This document shows positions 52,718 to 62,623 of a stretch of DNA of 64,000 bases, in pieces (the stretch's first letter is position 1; each line of letters starts with the position of its first letter). A model generated the notes under the pieces. That model ran no database searches and was not told where the DNA came from. It worked only from the letters and a program-made list of their open reading frames with translations. The DNA is from Hyphococcus sp. (lineage in GTDB: Bacteria; Pseudomonadota; Alphaproteobacteria; Caulobacterales; Parvularculaceae): the NCBI GenBank assembly GCA_028289605.1, contig JANQON010000012.1, positions 186,001 to 250,000 on the forward strand, given 5' to 3'. A program made the translations under genes and the position numbers.

Positions 52718-53176
52718 ATGGCGAACGAATTTCTCCAGCAAGCGGCCGGTTTCGGGACGCGCGGCGCCCTCTTCGGCCTCGATCTCGGCGAAAAAACCAT
52801 CGGCGTCGCCGTATGCGATCCGGACCGCGTCGTCGCGACGCCGGTTGAAACCATTCGCCGGACAAAATTTACAGCGGACGCAGCGCGCCTCGCTGAGCTC
52901 GCCGGCGAGCGCGGGATCGTCGGCATTGTCATGGGGCTGCCGCTTAACATGGATGGATCCGAAGGGCCGAGCGCCCAGAGGGCCCGCGCATTTGCGCGCA
53001 ACCTGCCGAAGGTGCTGGACCTGCCCGTCGCTTTTTGGGACGAGCGTCTGTCGACGGCGGCGATGGAGCGCGAGTTAATCGCGCTCGATACCTCCCGCAA
53101 AAAGCGCTCGGAGAAAATCGACGAGTCGGCGGCTGCATTTATTCTGCAGGGCGCAATCGATCGTTTGTCTCAGTGA
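52718..53176 (+). CDS. ruvX: Holliday junction resolvase RuvX (YqgF)
   Basis: FGLDLGEKTIGVAVCDPD, VGIVMGLPLNMDGSEGPSAQRARAFA, FWDERLSTAAMERELI; start trimmed to 52718. Confidence 0.95.
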   Translation: MANEFLQQAAGFGTRGALFGLDLGEKTIGVAVCDPDRVVATPVETIRRTKFTADAARLAELAGERGIVGIVMGLPLNMDGSEGPSAQRARAFARNLPKVLDLPVAFWDERLSTAAMERELIALDTSRKKRSEKIDESAAAFILQGAIDRLSQ

Positions 53177-53362
53177 CATCCGGCGCTTCGCAGGCCAGCG
53201 CTGACGCGGGTTTCAGCGATCACGTTGAAAATCCGAGCAGGTAATCATACGGTCCCGGCCAGTACGTTTCAGAGCCTTGGCGAACCGGCGGGAACCGATG
53301 CGGCGCGCTCCGCCGAACCAGCCGACGAAGGAATCAAGTCGACGCCGCAGCGACAAAAGACC

Positions 53363-53722
53363 ATGAAAGCAAGAACGCTGCGACACCTCATCATCGGCCT
53401 GTTGATGGCGACCGGCATTTTTCACCTGGCCGTGGCGCTCTTGGACGGCGGCGACGGGCGCGCCCTGGGTCTTACGGCTTTCGGACTGATTTACATCGGG
53501 CTCAGCTTTTACGTCCGCTCCGATGTCAAGGACGGCTCCAAAAACCATAGCCGCAACGCCATCATCGCAACATTGATCGCCTGCGCCGCGGGATTGGGAT
53601 TGGGCGGCGCCCATTACCTGCAGAACGGCGGTCCGATGGCGCTGCCCATCATGTTCCTGATCGACATCGTCATCATCGCCGCCGGCGGATGGTGGCTGAT
53701 GAAAACCACCGCCAAATCGTAA
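53363..53722 (+). CDS. Small hypothetical membrane protein (about 4 TM segments)
   Basis: MKARTLRHLIIGLLMATGIFHLAVALL..ALGLTAFGLIYIGLSFYV..IIATLIACAAGLGLGGAHYL..ALPIMFLIDIVIIAAGGWWL. Confidence 0.7.
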   Translation: MKARTLRHLIIGLLMATGIFHLAVALLDGGDGRALGLTAFGLIYIGLSFYVRSDVKDGSKNHSRNAIIATLIACAAGLGLGGAHYLQNGGPMALPIMFLIDIVIIAAGGWWLMKTTAKS

Positions 53723-53767
53723 ACCGCCGTTGCAGCCGCGCGCGGTCGGTTCTATAGGTCCGGACCG

Positions 53768-54721
53768 ATGAGCGTTCGTCCGACGATGCCGGAAGAGTTA
53801 TTGGCCGCGAAGCGGTTGCTCGCCGTTTCCGATCTGTCGGACTCCGACATTCACTACATCCTCGATCTCGCCGAACATTACGCCGGTTTCGTGCAGCGCT
53901 CGGCGCCGGCGCCGAAACGCTTGGCGGGCAAAACGCAGATCAACCTGTTCTTTGAAGACTCAACCCGCACCAACTTGTCGTTCGAGCTTGCGGGCGTGAA
54001 GCTCGGCGCCGATATCATCAACGTGCCTGTGTCGGCCTCATCGATCCATAAGGGCGAAAGCCTGGTCGACACCGCGCAAACCATGGCCGCCATGGGCGCG
54101 GACGTGATGGTGGTTCGGGCCAGGGAAGAAGCGTTGCACAGCACCCTGGACAAGGTTCTCAATTGCGCTGTCGTCAACGGCGGCGCCGGCGCAAAGGAGC
54201 ACCCCACTCAGGCGCTGCTCGACGCAGCGACGATCCGCGCCGAATTCGGCGACATCGAGGGCCGCGTGATCGCCGTCTGCGGCGATGTCAAGCATTCCAG
54301 GGTCGCCGGCTCGAATGCGCATCTGTTGTCTCGCCTCGGCGCGGAGGTCCGCTTCGTCGGCCCTGCGCATCTGATGCCCGCCGACGATCAGTTTACGAAT
54401 ATTCCAAGGATCGACAATCTGAAGGACGGCCTCGACGGCGCCGACATCGCCATGGCGCTGCGCATGCAGTTCGAACGGATGGGCGACGACGCCGGAACCG
54501 CGGCGCGCGGCTATTATGAGGAATTCGGGCTGACTCATGACACCATCAAACTGGCCAAACCGCATGCGCGGGTGATGCATCCGGGGCCCATGAACCGAGG
54601 CGTGGAAATTGACGGCGCCCTCGCAGACGACAAAGAACTGTCGCTGATTCTGCGCCAGGTTTTCTACGGCGTGCCGACGCGCATGGCGTGTCTTGACGCG
54701 TTGCTGACGCGAGGCGAGTGA
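53768..54721 (+). CDS. pyrB: Aspartate carbamoyltransferase catalytic subunit
   Basis: FFEDSTRTNLSFELAGVKLGAD, EEALHSTLDKVLNCAVVNGGAGAKEHPTQALLDAATI, VMHPGPMNRGVEID. Confidence 0.97.
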   Translation: MSVRPTMPEELLAAKRLLAVSDLSDSDIHYILDLAEHYAGFVQRSAPAPKRLAGKTQINLFFEDSTRTNLSFELAGVKLGADIINVPVSASSIHKGESLVDTAQTMAAMGADVMVVRAREEALHSTLDKVLNCAVVNGGAGAKEHPTQALLDAATIRAEFGDIEGRVIAVCGDVKHSRVAGSNAHLLSRLGAEVRFVGPAHLMPADDQFTNIPRIDNLKDGLDGADIAMALRMQFERMGDDAGTAARGYYEEFGLTHDTIKLAKPHARVMHPGPMNRGVEIDGALADDKELSLILRQVFYGVPTRMACLDALLTRGE

Positions 54722-55320
54722 TGGACGTTCTGTTTCCGCTCATCCTCGGCTATCTGCTCGGATCGGTTCCGTTCGGGCTGGTGATCACCAAGGCCGCCGG
54801 GCTCGGCGACATCCGCGAAATCGGGTCCGGCAACATCGGGGCAACGAATGTCTTGCGCACCGGCCGCAAAGATCTCGCCGCGGCCACGCTGCTGCTCGAC
54901 GGCGGCAAAGGGGCGATCGCTGTCGGCGTCGCCTATTTGCTCGGATGGCGTCCTGAGATCGCCGGCGCAGCAGCCTTTTTGGGCCATTGTTTTCCGGTCT
55001 GGCTCGGCTTCAAGGGCGGCAAGGGCGTGGCGACATTTCTCGGCACGCTGTTTGCGCTGCATTTTCCCGCGGGCCTTTTCGCAGCGGCCACATGGTTGGG
55101 CGTTGCATACATGTTTCGATTCTCTTCGCTTTCGGCGCTGATGGCGGCGGCGGCGAGCCCTCTTGTTTTCTTTACGATGGGCAAAATCCCGTTCGCATTT
55201 GCCGCGCTTTTTATGGCCGTGCTCATCTTTATCCGACATCAAGCGAATATTGCGCGGCTATTGTCGGGGTCCGAGCCAAAGATTGGCGGAAAGAAGGCCG
55301 CGTCGAATGCGGGCGCTTGA
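54721..55320 (+). CDS. plsY: Glycerol-3-phosphate acyltransferase PlsY
   Basis: GYLLGSVPFGLVITKAAGLGDIREIGSGNIGATNVLRTG, FKGGKGVATFLG. Confidence 0.97.
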   Translation: MDVLFPLILGYLLGSVPFGLVITKAAGLGDIREIGSGNIGATNVLRTGRKDLAAATLLLDGGKGAIAVGVAYLLGWRPEIAGAAAFLGHCFPVWLGFKGGKGVATFLGTLFALHFPAGLFAAATWLGVAYMFRFSSLSALMAAAASPLVFFTMGKIPFAFAALFMAVLIFIRHQANIARLLSGSEPKIGGKKAASNAGA

Positions 55321-56431
55321 TGAGGCGCAGCGACTGGACTGGCTGCAACTTATCCGCACCCCAACCATCGGTCCGATCACGTTTCATCGGCTGATCGCCC
55401 GTTTTGGGTCTGCCGCGGCGGCGCTGGAGGCGCTGCCCGAATTCTCAAGACGGGCGGGCCGCGCGAAACCGTTGAAGGCCGCCGACCGCGCAGCAGCGCA
55501 AAAAGAGCTGGAATCGGCGCAACGAACCGGCGTTGAGATTATCGCCTATTGCGAAGACGCGTATCCGCGAGCGCTCAAAGCGATTGCCGATCCGCCGCCG
55601 CTGATGTTCGTTCGCGGGCACGCAACGCTGTTTGAAAAACCCGCCATCGCGATCATCGGCGCCCGAAACGCGTCCGGCGTCGGACGGAAAATCGCGCGCA
55701 ACCTCGCGGCGGACTTAGGGGCGGCCGGCGTCATCGTCGTGTCTGGGCTCGCGCGGGGCGTCGACGGCGCCGCGCACGCCGCAGCGCTCGAAACCGGAAC
55801 CGTCGCCGTCGTCGCTGGGGGCGTCGACATTGTCTATCCGCCGGAACATGACGAACTGACGGCGTCGATCGCGCGCGAAGGCGCGGTCGTATCGGAATGC
55901 CCGATGGGCTATCGCCCCACAGCGCGGGACTTTCCGAAACGCAACCGGTTGATTTCCGGGTTGTCCCACGGCGTCGTGGTCGTCGAGGCCGCGGCTCGTT
56001 CGGGCACCCTCATCACCGCCCGCTTCGCCCTTGAACAGGGGCGCGAAGTTTTCGCGGTGCCCGGATCTCCGCTTGATCCGCGATGCCAGGGCGCCAACCA
56101 GTTGCTGCGCCAGGGAGCGACGCTGGTGGAAACCGCGCAGGATATTCTCAACGTCCTCAACGAACAGATGCGCAACGCGCGCGAGGACACCCGCGATCTG
56201 TTCGACTGGAACCGCGAAGAAAGTCTGTCGGAGCCCGACCCGGCCGCTGTTGCAGCGTTACGCAAAGAGGTCCTGGCGCTCCTGAGCTACACGCCGCAGC
56301 ACCGCGACGAATTGCTGCGGGAGCTTCAGGTCCCCGTTGGCCTGCTTGCGGACGCGCTGTTGGAACTGGTCCTGACCGGCGAGGCGCTTGAGCTCAGCGG
56401 CGGACGGTTTGCGCTGGCGGCGGATGAATAA
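55307..56431 (+). CDS. dprA: DNA-processing protein DprA
   Basis: IIGARNASGVGRKIARNLAADLGAAGVIVVSGLARGVDGAAHAAAL, PKRNRLISGLSHGVVVVEAAARSGTLITARFALEQGREVFAVPG; start trimmed to 55307. Confidence 0.96.
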   Translation: MRALDEAQRLDWLQLIRTPTIGPITFHRLIARFGSAAAALEALPEFSRRAGRAKPLKAADRAAAQKELESAQRTGVEIIAYCEDAYPRALKAIADPPPLMFVRGHATLFEKPAIAIIGARNASGVGRKIARNLAADLGAAGVIVVSGLARGVDGAAHAAALETGTVAVVAGGVDIVYPPEHDELTASIAREGAVVSECPMGYRPTARDFPKRNRLISGLSHGVVVVEAAARSGTLITARFALEQGREVFAVPGSPLDPRCQGANQLLRQGATLVETAQDILNVLNEQMRNAREDTRDLFDWNREESLSEPDPAAVAALRKEVLALLSYTPQHRDELLRELQVPVGLLADALLELVLTGEALELSGGRFALAADE

Positions 56432-56456
56432 ACTGGGCCCCGCCCTCATACGACCT

Positions 56457-56585
56457 CCGCTCATCCCGGCCTGCGCGCGAAGGCGCGCAGATTATTAATT
56501 GACCGCTGCGCGGTCAGGCCGGGATCTCCAGCAGGATTCATCCGAACTTGCTTCTCCAGATCCCGGCTTTCGCCGGGATGAGCGG
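56457..56585. repeat. Structured intergenic repeat with CCGCTCATCCCGG / CCGGGATGAGCGG ends
   Basis: Inverted ends plus internal CCCGGCCTG...CAGGCCGGG arms enclosing two hairpins; 3' 21 nt identical (inverted) to 49794-49814. Confidence 0.75.
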
Positions 56586-56879
56586 TCATTTGGGCGTCCA
56601 ATGCCCATCAACCTGCTCATCCCGCTGCGCCAACGAGGGGCAGAACAGAAGTTTCAATGATAATTACCTGTTATTGATGGATTTTTTGGGTTTTTCCTCA
56701 ATCGGCAACAAACAGCCGCAAGACAAAAACACAAACACGCATTGATGGAATTTTCACCCCGCAACCCCACCATAAGCAGCAAACCTGAAGCGCCCGAGCT
56801 TGACAGGCGCGGCTGGTCAGCCGCATTACCGCGCGCCAAATCCGCGCTTCGCGCATAGAACCCGAGGTCGACCGCCGGA

Positions 56880-59543
56880 ATGCAAGTTGTCGTCGTTGAG
56901 TCCCCGTCCAAGGCGAAAACCATCAATAAATATCTAGGCCCGGGCTTTAAGGTGCTGGCCTCCTACGGTCATATCCGCGATCTGCCGTCGAAAGACGGAT
57001 CCGTCGATCCTGACCGAGACTTCGCCATGACCTGGGAAGTCGACGCCGGTTCGCGCAAACGGGTTAACGAAATCGCATCGGCGGTGAAGGAAGCCGACCG
57101 GCTGGTGCTCGCCACTGACCCGGACCGCGAAGGCGAAGCGATCTCCTGGCATCTGCTGGAGGCGCTGTCGGATAAAAAAGCGCTGAAGGACGTGCGCATC
57201 GACCGCGTCGCGTTCAACGCCATCACCAAATCGGCCGTTCAGGAAGCGATGGCCAACCCGCGCACGATCGACGAAGACCTTGTCGACGCGTATCTCGCGC
57301 GGCGGGCGCTCGACTATCTTGTCGGCTTCACGCTCTCCCCTGTCTTGTGGCGAAAACTGCCGGGCTCGCGATCGGCGGGCCGCGTGCAGTCGGTCGCCTT
57401 GCGGCTTATCTGCGAGCGCGAACTCGAAATCGAGACGTTCATTCCGGAAGAATATTGGAGCGTGAAAGCCCAGGCGACGTCCGGCGGGTCAACCCCGTTC
57501 GAAGCACGCCTGGTTTTGCATCAAGGCGAAAAACTCAAAAAGTTCACGCTGAACAACGAAGCGGCGGCCATGGCGGCCAAGCAAGCGGTCGAGACAGCAC
57601 AGTTCACCGTAGACGCCGTTGAAGCCAAACCCGCAAGGCGCAACCCGCCCCCGCCGTTTACGACGTCGACCCTGCAACAGGAAGCCGCGCGCAAGCTCGG
57701 CTTTAACGCGCAACGCACCATGCGCACCGCGCAGTCGCTTTACGAAGGCGTCGACATCGGCGGCGAGACCACAGGCCTCATCACTTACATGCGGACGGAC
57801 GGCGTCGACATGGCGCCGGAAGCCATCAACGATGCGCGCAAATCAGTGGGCGCACAGTTCGGTGACAACTATGTGCCAGACGCCCCTCGGGTCTACAAAT
57901 CCAAAGCCAAGAACGCACAGGAAGCGCACGAATCCATTCGCCCAACGGCGTTTTCGCGGTCGCCGGACAAGATCCGCGGCCTGAACGAAGATGAATTCCG
58001 GCTTTACGATCTGATCTGGAAGCGCGCCATGGCGAGTCAGATGGAATCGGCGCGGCTTGAAAACACGACCATCGACCTTCTGTCCGCGGACAAAAGGACG
58101 GGCCTCAGGGCGACCGGTTCAGTTGTCATCTTTGACGGGTTCTTAAAGCTCTACGAAGAAGGCAAAGACGATAACGACAGCGAAGACGGCTCCGGCGTTC
58201 TGCCCAAAGTCAAACAAGGCGAAGCGGCGACCGCGTCCGACGTCAAAGCCGACCAGCACTTCACCCAGCCGCCGCCGCGCTTTTCCGAGGCGAGCCTCGT
58301 CAAGCGCCTGGAAGAACTCGGCATCGGCCGACCGTCAACCTATGCGTCCATTCTCTCCGTGTTGCGCGACCGCGGCTACGTCAACATGGACAAGAACCGG
58401 TTCATTCCGGATTCCAAGGGCCGCATCGTTACGGCGTTTCTTGAAAACTATTTCAAGAAATACGTCGAGTATGATTTCACTGCGGACCTGGAAGAGACGC
58501 TGGACGAAATCTCCGCCGGCGACGCGGACTGGAAAGTCTTTTTACGGAATTTCTGGTCGGAGTTTCATGCCGCTGTAGAAGATATCGGCGAGTTGCGCAT
58601 TTCCGAAGTCCTCGACGCGCTGAACGAGTCCCTGGGCCCATTGATTTTCCCGCCAAAAGAAGACGGCGGCGACCCGCGCGCCTGCCCCGCCTGCGCGGAA
58701 GCGGGCCGCGAAAACGGACGTCTGTCTTTGAAAACCGGCCGCTACGGCGCCTTCATCGGCTGCTCCAATTATCCGGATTGCAATTTCACGCGTCAGCTTT
58801 CCGCCCTTGGCGACGGCGAAGACGCCGCCGCGTCGGCTGACAAAAATCTCGGGGTTGATCCGGAAACCGGCATCGACGTCTGGCTCAAGGTCGGCCGTTT
58901 CGGCCCTTACATTCAACTCGGCGAACAGGAAAAAGGGTCCAAGGAGAAACCGAAACGCTCCGGCATTCCCAAAGGATGGGATCCCGCCGACGTCGACCTT
59001 GCGCAGGCGCTGAAACTGTTGTCGCTGCCGCGCGAAGTCGGCCCTCACCCCGACGACGGCGAAGTCATCGAAGCCGGTCTTGGCCGCTACGGACCTTTTG
59101 TAAAGCACGGCAAAGTCTACGCCAATCTGGAATCGATCGAAGAGGTGTTTGAGGTCGGTCTGAACCGGGCCGTCACGCTGATCGCCGAAAAGAAAGCCAA
59201 CCCCCGGGGCAGACGCCAACAAAAGGCGCTGAAAGAATTAGGCGAACACCCAGACACTGGCGATCCCGTCAACGTACTCGACGGACGTTACGGACCTTAC
59301 GTCAAACACCAGAAAACCAACGCAACGATTCCCAACGGCGTCGAGCCGGAAAACGTGACCCTGGAACAGGCGCTGGAGTGGATCGCCGCGCGCGAGAAAA
59401 AAGCCCCGCGCAAAAAGAAGGCGACGAAAAAGAAAGCGACCAAAAAGGCGACCAAGAAAGCCGCCACGAAGGCGACAAAGAAAAAGGCCGCCAAGAAAAC
59501 CGCGAAAAAAACGACAGCGAAAAAGACGGTCAAATCGGCTTAA
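56880..59543 (+). CDS. topA: DNA topoisomerase I
   Basis: VVVESPSKAKTINKYLGPGFKVLASYGHIRDLP, LITYMRTDGVDMA, C-terminal zinc-finger and Lys-rich tail. Confidence 0.98.
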   Translation: MQVVVVESPSKAKTINKYLGPGFKVLASYGHIRDLPSKDGSVDPDRDFAMTWEVDAGSRKRVNEIASAVKEADRLVLATDPDREGEAISWHLLEALSDKKALKDVRIDRVAFNAITKSAVQEAMANPRTIDEDLVDAYLARRALDYLVGFTLSPVLWRKLPGSRSAGRVQSVALRLICERELEIETFIPEEYWSVKAQATSGGSTPFEARLVLHQGEKLKKFTLNNEAAAMAAKQAVETAQFTVDAVEAKPARRNPPPPFTTSTLQQEAARKLGFNAQRTMRTAQSLYEGVDIGGETTGLITYMRTDGVDMAPEAINDARKSVGAQFGDNYVPDAPRVYKSKAKNAQEAHESIRPTAFSRSPDKIRGLNEDEFRLYDLIWKRAMASQMESARLENTTIDLLSADKRTGLRATGSVVIFDGFLKLYEEGKDDNDSEDGSGVLPKVKQGEAATASDVKADQHFTQPPPRFSEASLVKRLEELGIGRPSTYASILSVLRDRGYVNMDKNRFIPDSKGRIVTAFLENYFKKYVEYDFTADLEETLDEISAGDADWKVFLRNFWSEFHAAVEDIGELRISEVLDALNESLGPLIFPPKEDGGDPRACPACAEAGRENGRLSLKTGRYGAFIGCSNYPDCNFTRQLSALGDGEDAAASADKNLGVDPETGIDVWLKVGRFGPYIQLGEQEKGSKEKPKRSGIPKGWDPADVDLAQALKLLSLPREVGPHPDDGEVIEAGLGRYGPFVKHGKVYANLESIEEVFEVGLNRAVTLIAEKKANPRGRRQQKALKELGEHPDTGDPVNVLDGRYGPYVKHQKTNATIPNGVEPENVTLEQALEWIAAREKKAPRKKKATKKKATKKATKKAATKATKKKAAKKTAKKTTAKKTVKSA

Positions 59544-59634
59544 AGACGAAGCGACCGGCCTTATTAACGCCACGGAAGTCGTCTACCGCTTAAGCTCGGG
59601 CGATTGCGGCAGATCCGCGATCGCTGAGTGATTT

Positions 59635-60210
59635 ATGCGGTTTGTAGTTTTTGTTGGTTTAAGTTCCCTCGTTGTGGGATGCGCCACGGCGCCAGGCCCG
59701 GGCGGCGCGCCAAGCGGCGCTCCACCCCGACTGTCCGTTTGCGCCGGCGGAGGGATCTCAAATGCTCCGCCAACAGACGGGCGCGGCCGTATTACAGGAT
59801 TTGACCCTATCGCCTATGTCGACGGAACCGCGCTTTTGAGAGCGCCGGTCAATGGATGCGTGTCATCCGGCTTCGGGCCCCGGCGCGGCGGCGCCGGCTC
59901 ATTTCACGAAGGCCTTGATCTGTACACCGGACGACCGCGCACCGTGGTCTCGGGCGGCGACGGGGTTATTGAGTTCATCGGCAGCCAGCGCGGCTATGGG
60001 CGCACCGTCACGATCCGGCACAGCCGCAGCGTCAAAACCCGGTACGCGCATTTGTCGTCCTACGCCGGCCGCCTCCGCGAGGGCGCGCGTATACGCCAGG
60101 GCGAGCCCATCGGCATGACCGGCGCGACCGGCAACGCGACGGCGGTCCACCTCCACTATGAAATCCTGGTGCGCGGCCGTCCGATAAACCCGATCTCCGC
60201 AGGCCGATAA
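59635..60210 (+). CDS. M23 family (LytM-type) metallopeptidase lipoprotein
   Basis: Lipobox LVVGC; metal ligands HEGLD and HLHYE retained. Confidence 0.9.
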   Translation: MRFVVFVGLSSLVVGCATAPGPGGAPSGAPPRLSVCAGGGISNAPPTDGRGRITGFDPIAYVDGTALLRAPVNGCVSSGFGPRRGGAGSFHEGLDLYTGRPRTVVSGGDGVIEFIGSQRGYGRTVTIRHSRSVKTRYAHLSSYAGRLREGARIRQGEPIGMTGATGNATAVHLHYEILVRGRPINPISAGR

Positions 60211-60252
60211 CGCCGCTGTATCAATGGCGCGCAAGCTGATACACCGGCGTGC

Positions 60253-62568
60253 ATGTCCGCAAAGAATCGATCGCGGCGTCCGGCCGCGCCCGCCCTGCCG
60301 TCTCGCAACGACATTATCGACTACTTAAACGACAGCGACGGCGTATCGGTCCGGCGCGACATTGCGCGCGCGTTCGGCGTCAAAGGCCCCGCCCGCGCCG
60401 AGTTGCGCGCGCTTCTCAAGGAGATGCACGAAGAGGGCGTCATCGATCTTTCCGGCGGCAAACGCGTGAAGACCGCAGGACGGCTGCCGCCGGTGGCGCC
60501 GATCGATATTATCGGGATCGCCCGCGACGGCGATCTTGAATGCGAGCCCGCAGGCTGGAAAGACGATTCCAACCCGCCCCTCATTCGCATCGACGAACGA
60601 CGCGCCGCCAAATTCAAACCCGCCGTCGGCGTCGGCGACCGGGTGCTCGCACGGCTGAAACCGGCGGGCGACGGCTCCTACGAAGCCCAGATCATGAAAA
60701 CGATCGGCAAGGGCGCGCACAAATTTCTCGCCGTCTTCAGAAAAAATCGCGGCGGCGCCTTCGCCGAACCGGTGGAACGGCGTGCGCGAGGGACTTTTTC
60801 CATAGAGCGCGGCGACGACGCGAACGCCAAGGACGGCGACCTCGTCTGGATCGAAACAAAAAACGCCCGCGGCTACGGCCCCAAGAAAGCGCGCGTGCGC
60901 AAGATCGAAGGGCACATCGACGACCGCGACGCTTTTTCAACCATCGCCCTCGCCAATCACAACATACCGACTGAGTTTCCCACTGCCGTTGTCGCAGAAG
61001 CAACAAAGGCCAAACTGCCGCCGCTTGGCGAGCGCACGGATTTGCGCGACACGCTGTTGTTCACCATCGACCCGGCGGACGCGAAAGACCATGACGACGC
61101 ATGCTTTGCGGAGCCGGATTCCGACCCGAAAAACCCCGGCGGCTACCGGGTCATCGTTGCGATCGCCGATGTCAGTTTTTTCGTCCGCGCAGGAAGCGCC
61201 CTGGATAAGGAAGCGTTAAACCGCGGCAACTCGGTTTACTTGCCCGACCGAGTGGTGCCGATGTTGCCCGAGCGCCTGTCCAATGATTTGTGTTCCCTGC
61301 GGGAGGGCGAAGATCGGCCCTGCCTTGCGGTCGAAATGATCATCGACGCCGGCGGCAACAAGAAAAGCCACCGGTTCATGCGGGGCATCATGCGGTCGGC
61401 GGCGAAACTCTCCTATGAGGACGCGCAAGCGATCTCCGAGGGCGGCGCTGCGCCCAAAGACATCAAGAACGCTGTGTCGCATTTGTTTGGCGCCTTTCGC
61501 GCACGCTGGGCGGAGCGCAACAAGCGCGCGCCCCTTGATCTCGATCTGCCGGAACGCCGGGTAATTCTCAACAAAAAGGGAGAGGTCGAAGACGTCGTCA
61601 GACGCGAACGCTTCGACGCCCACCGGGTCATCGAAGAGTTTATGATCCTGGCGAATGTCGCCGCGGCGGAAACGCTGGAGCGCGCGCGCCTGGAACTCAT
61701 TTATCGCGTTCACGATCAGCCCGACGAAGACGACCTTGAAGGGGTGCGCGATTATCTCGACGGGCTTGACTACAAGCTCGCCAAAGGGGGCGCGGTGCGG
61801 CCCGCAAACTTCAACCAGATCCTGAAAATCGCGGAGTCCCGCGACGAAAAGGAGATGATTTCCTCGATTGTCCTGCGAGCGCAGCGCCAGGCGATATACG
61901 ATACCGAAAACCGCGGTCATTTCGGATTGAACCTCGCGCGCTACGCGCATTTTACATCGCCTATTCGCCGCTACGCCGACTTGACCGTGCACCGCGCCCT
62001 TGTCAGCGCCGCGCGTCTCGGACCTGGCGGTCAAACCAAACAGGAAGCTTCAGCGCTTCAAGGGATCGCTGAACAAATATCCGACTTCGAAAGACGAGCG
62101 GTCGCCGCAGAGCGCGAGGCGTCGGACCGTTACCTCACGGAGTATCTGGCCGGTCGCGTTGGACGCGAATTCGACGCCCGCATTCGCGGCGTCACCAAAT
62201 TCGGTCTCTTTGTCATGCTCGATGAGTCCGGCGCCGACGGATTTATTCCGATGCGCAGTATCGGCGCGGAACGCTTTCGCCTGGAGGAATCGCTGCACCG
62301 AATTGTCGGCGAAACCAGCGGCGGCGTCTTTCATTTGGGGCAGCATGTGCGCGTACTGCTTGAAGAGGCGATACCGCTGACGGGTTCGTTGCGCTTTGAA
62401 ATGATCAGCGACCCCCTGCCCGGCGTCAAAAAGCGAAAGGGCGGCGGCAAAAAAGTCGGCGCGAAGAAAGCCGCCAAGAAAAGCCCCGCGAAACGAGCGG
62501 GCAAAAAGGTCCAGAAAAAGAAGAAGCGCAAACCGCGCGCCAACGCCAAGCCTCGCCGTCCGGTTTGA
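60253..62568 (+). CDS. rnr: Ribonuclease R
   Basis: RNB domain TIDPADAKDHDDACFAEPD, YAHFTSPIRRYADLTVHRAL, S1 domain GRVGREFDARIRGVTKFGLFVMLDESGADGFIPMRSI, basic C-terminal tail. Confidence 0.97.
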   Translation: MSAKNRSRRPAAPALPSRNDIIDYLNDSDGVSVRRDIARAFGVKGPARAELRALLKEMHEEGVIDLSGGKRVKTAGRLPPVAPIDIIGIARDGDLECEPAGWKDDSNPPLIRIDERRAAKFKPAVGVGDRVLARLKPAGDGSYEAQIMKTIGKGAHKFLAVFRKNRGGAFAEPVERRARGTFSIERGDDANAKDGDLVWIETKNARGYGPKKARVRKIEGHIDDRDAFSTIALANHNIPTEFPTAVVAEATKAKLPPLGERTDLRDTLLFTIDPADAKDHDDACFAEPDSDPKNPGGYRVIVAIADVSFFVRAGSALDKEALNRGNSVYLPDRVVPMLPERLSNDLCSLREGEDRPCLAVEMIIDAGGNKKSHRFMRGIMRSAAKLSYEDAQAISEGGAAPKDIKNAVSHLFGAFRARWAERNKRAPLDLDLPERRVILNKKGEVEDVVRRERFDAHRVIEEFMILANVAAAETLERARLELIYRVHDQPDEDDLEGVRDYLDGLDYKLAKGGAVRPANFNQILKIAESRDEKEMISSIVLRAQRQAIYDTENRGHFGLNLARYAHFTSPIRRYADLTVHRALVSAARLGPGGQTKQEASALQGIAEQISDFERRAVAAEREASDRYLTEYLAGRVGREFDARIRGVTKFGLFVMLDESGADGFIPMRSIGAERFRLEESLHRIVGETSGGVFHLGQHVRVLLEEAIPLTGSLRFEMISDPLPGVKKRKGGGKKVGAKKAAKKSPAKRAGKKVQKKKKRKPRANAKPRRPV

Positions 62569-62623
62569 CCGCCTATTTCCGCGTCGATACCATGGCCGTT
62601 CCAGCGACAGATGGGGAGAGACA

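Noticed and set aside
59390-59540. Short tandem AAG-rich repeat resembling a microsatellite or CRISPR-like array
   Set aside because: It is the codon-level consequence of the Lys-rich TopA tail, with no spacer structure.
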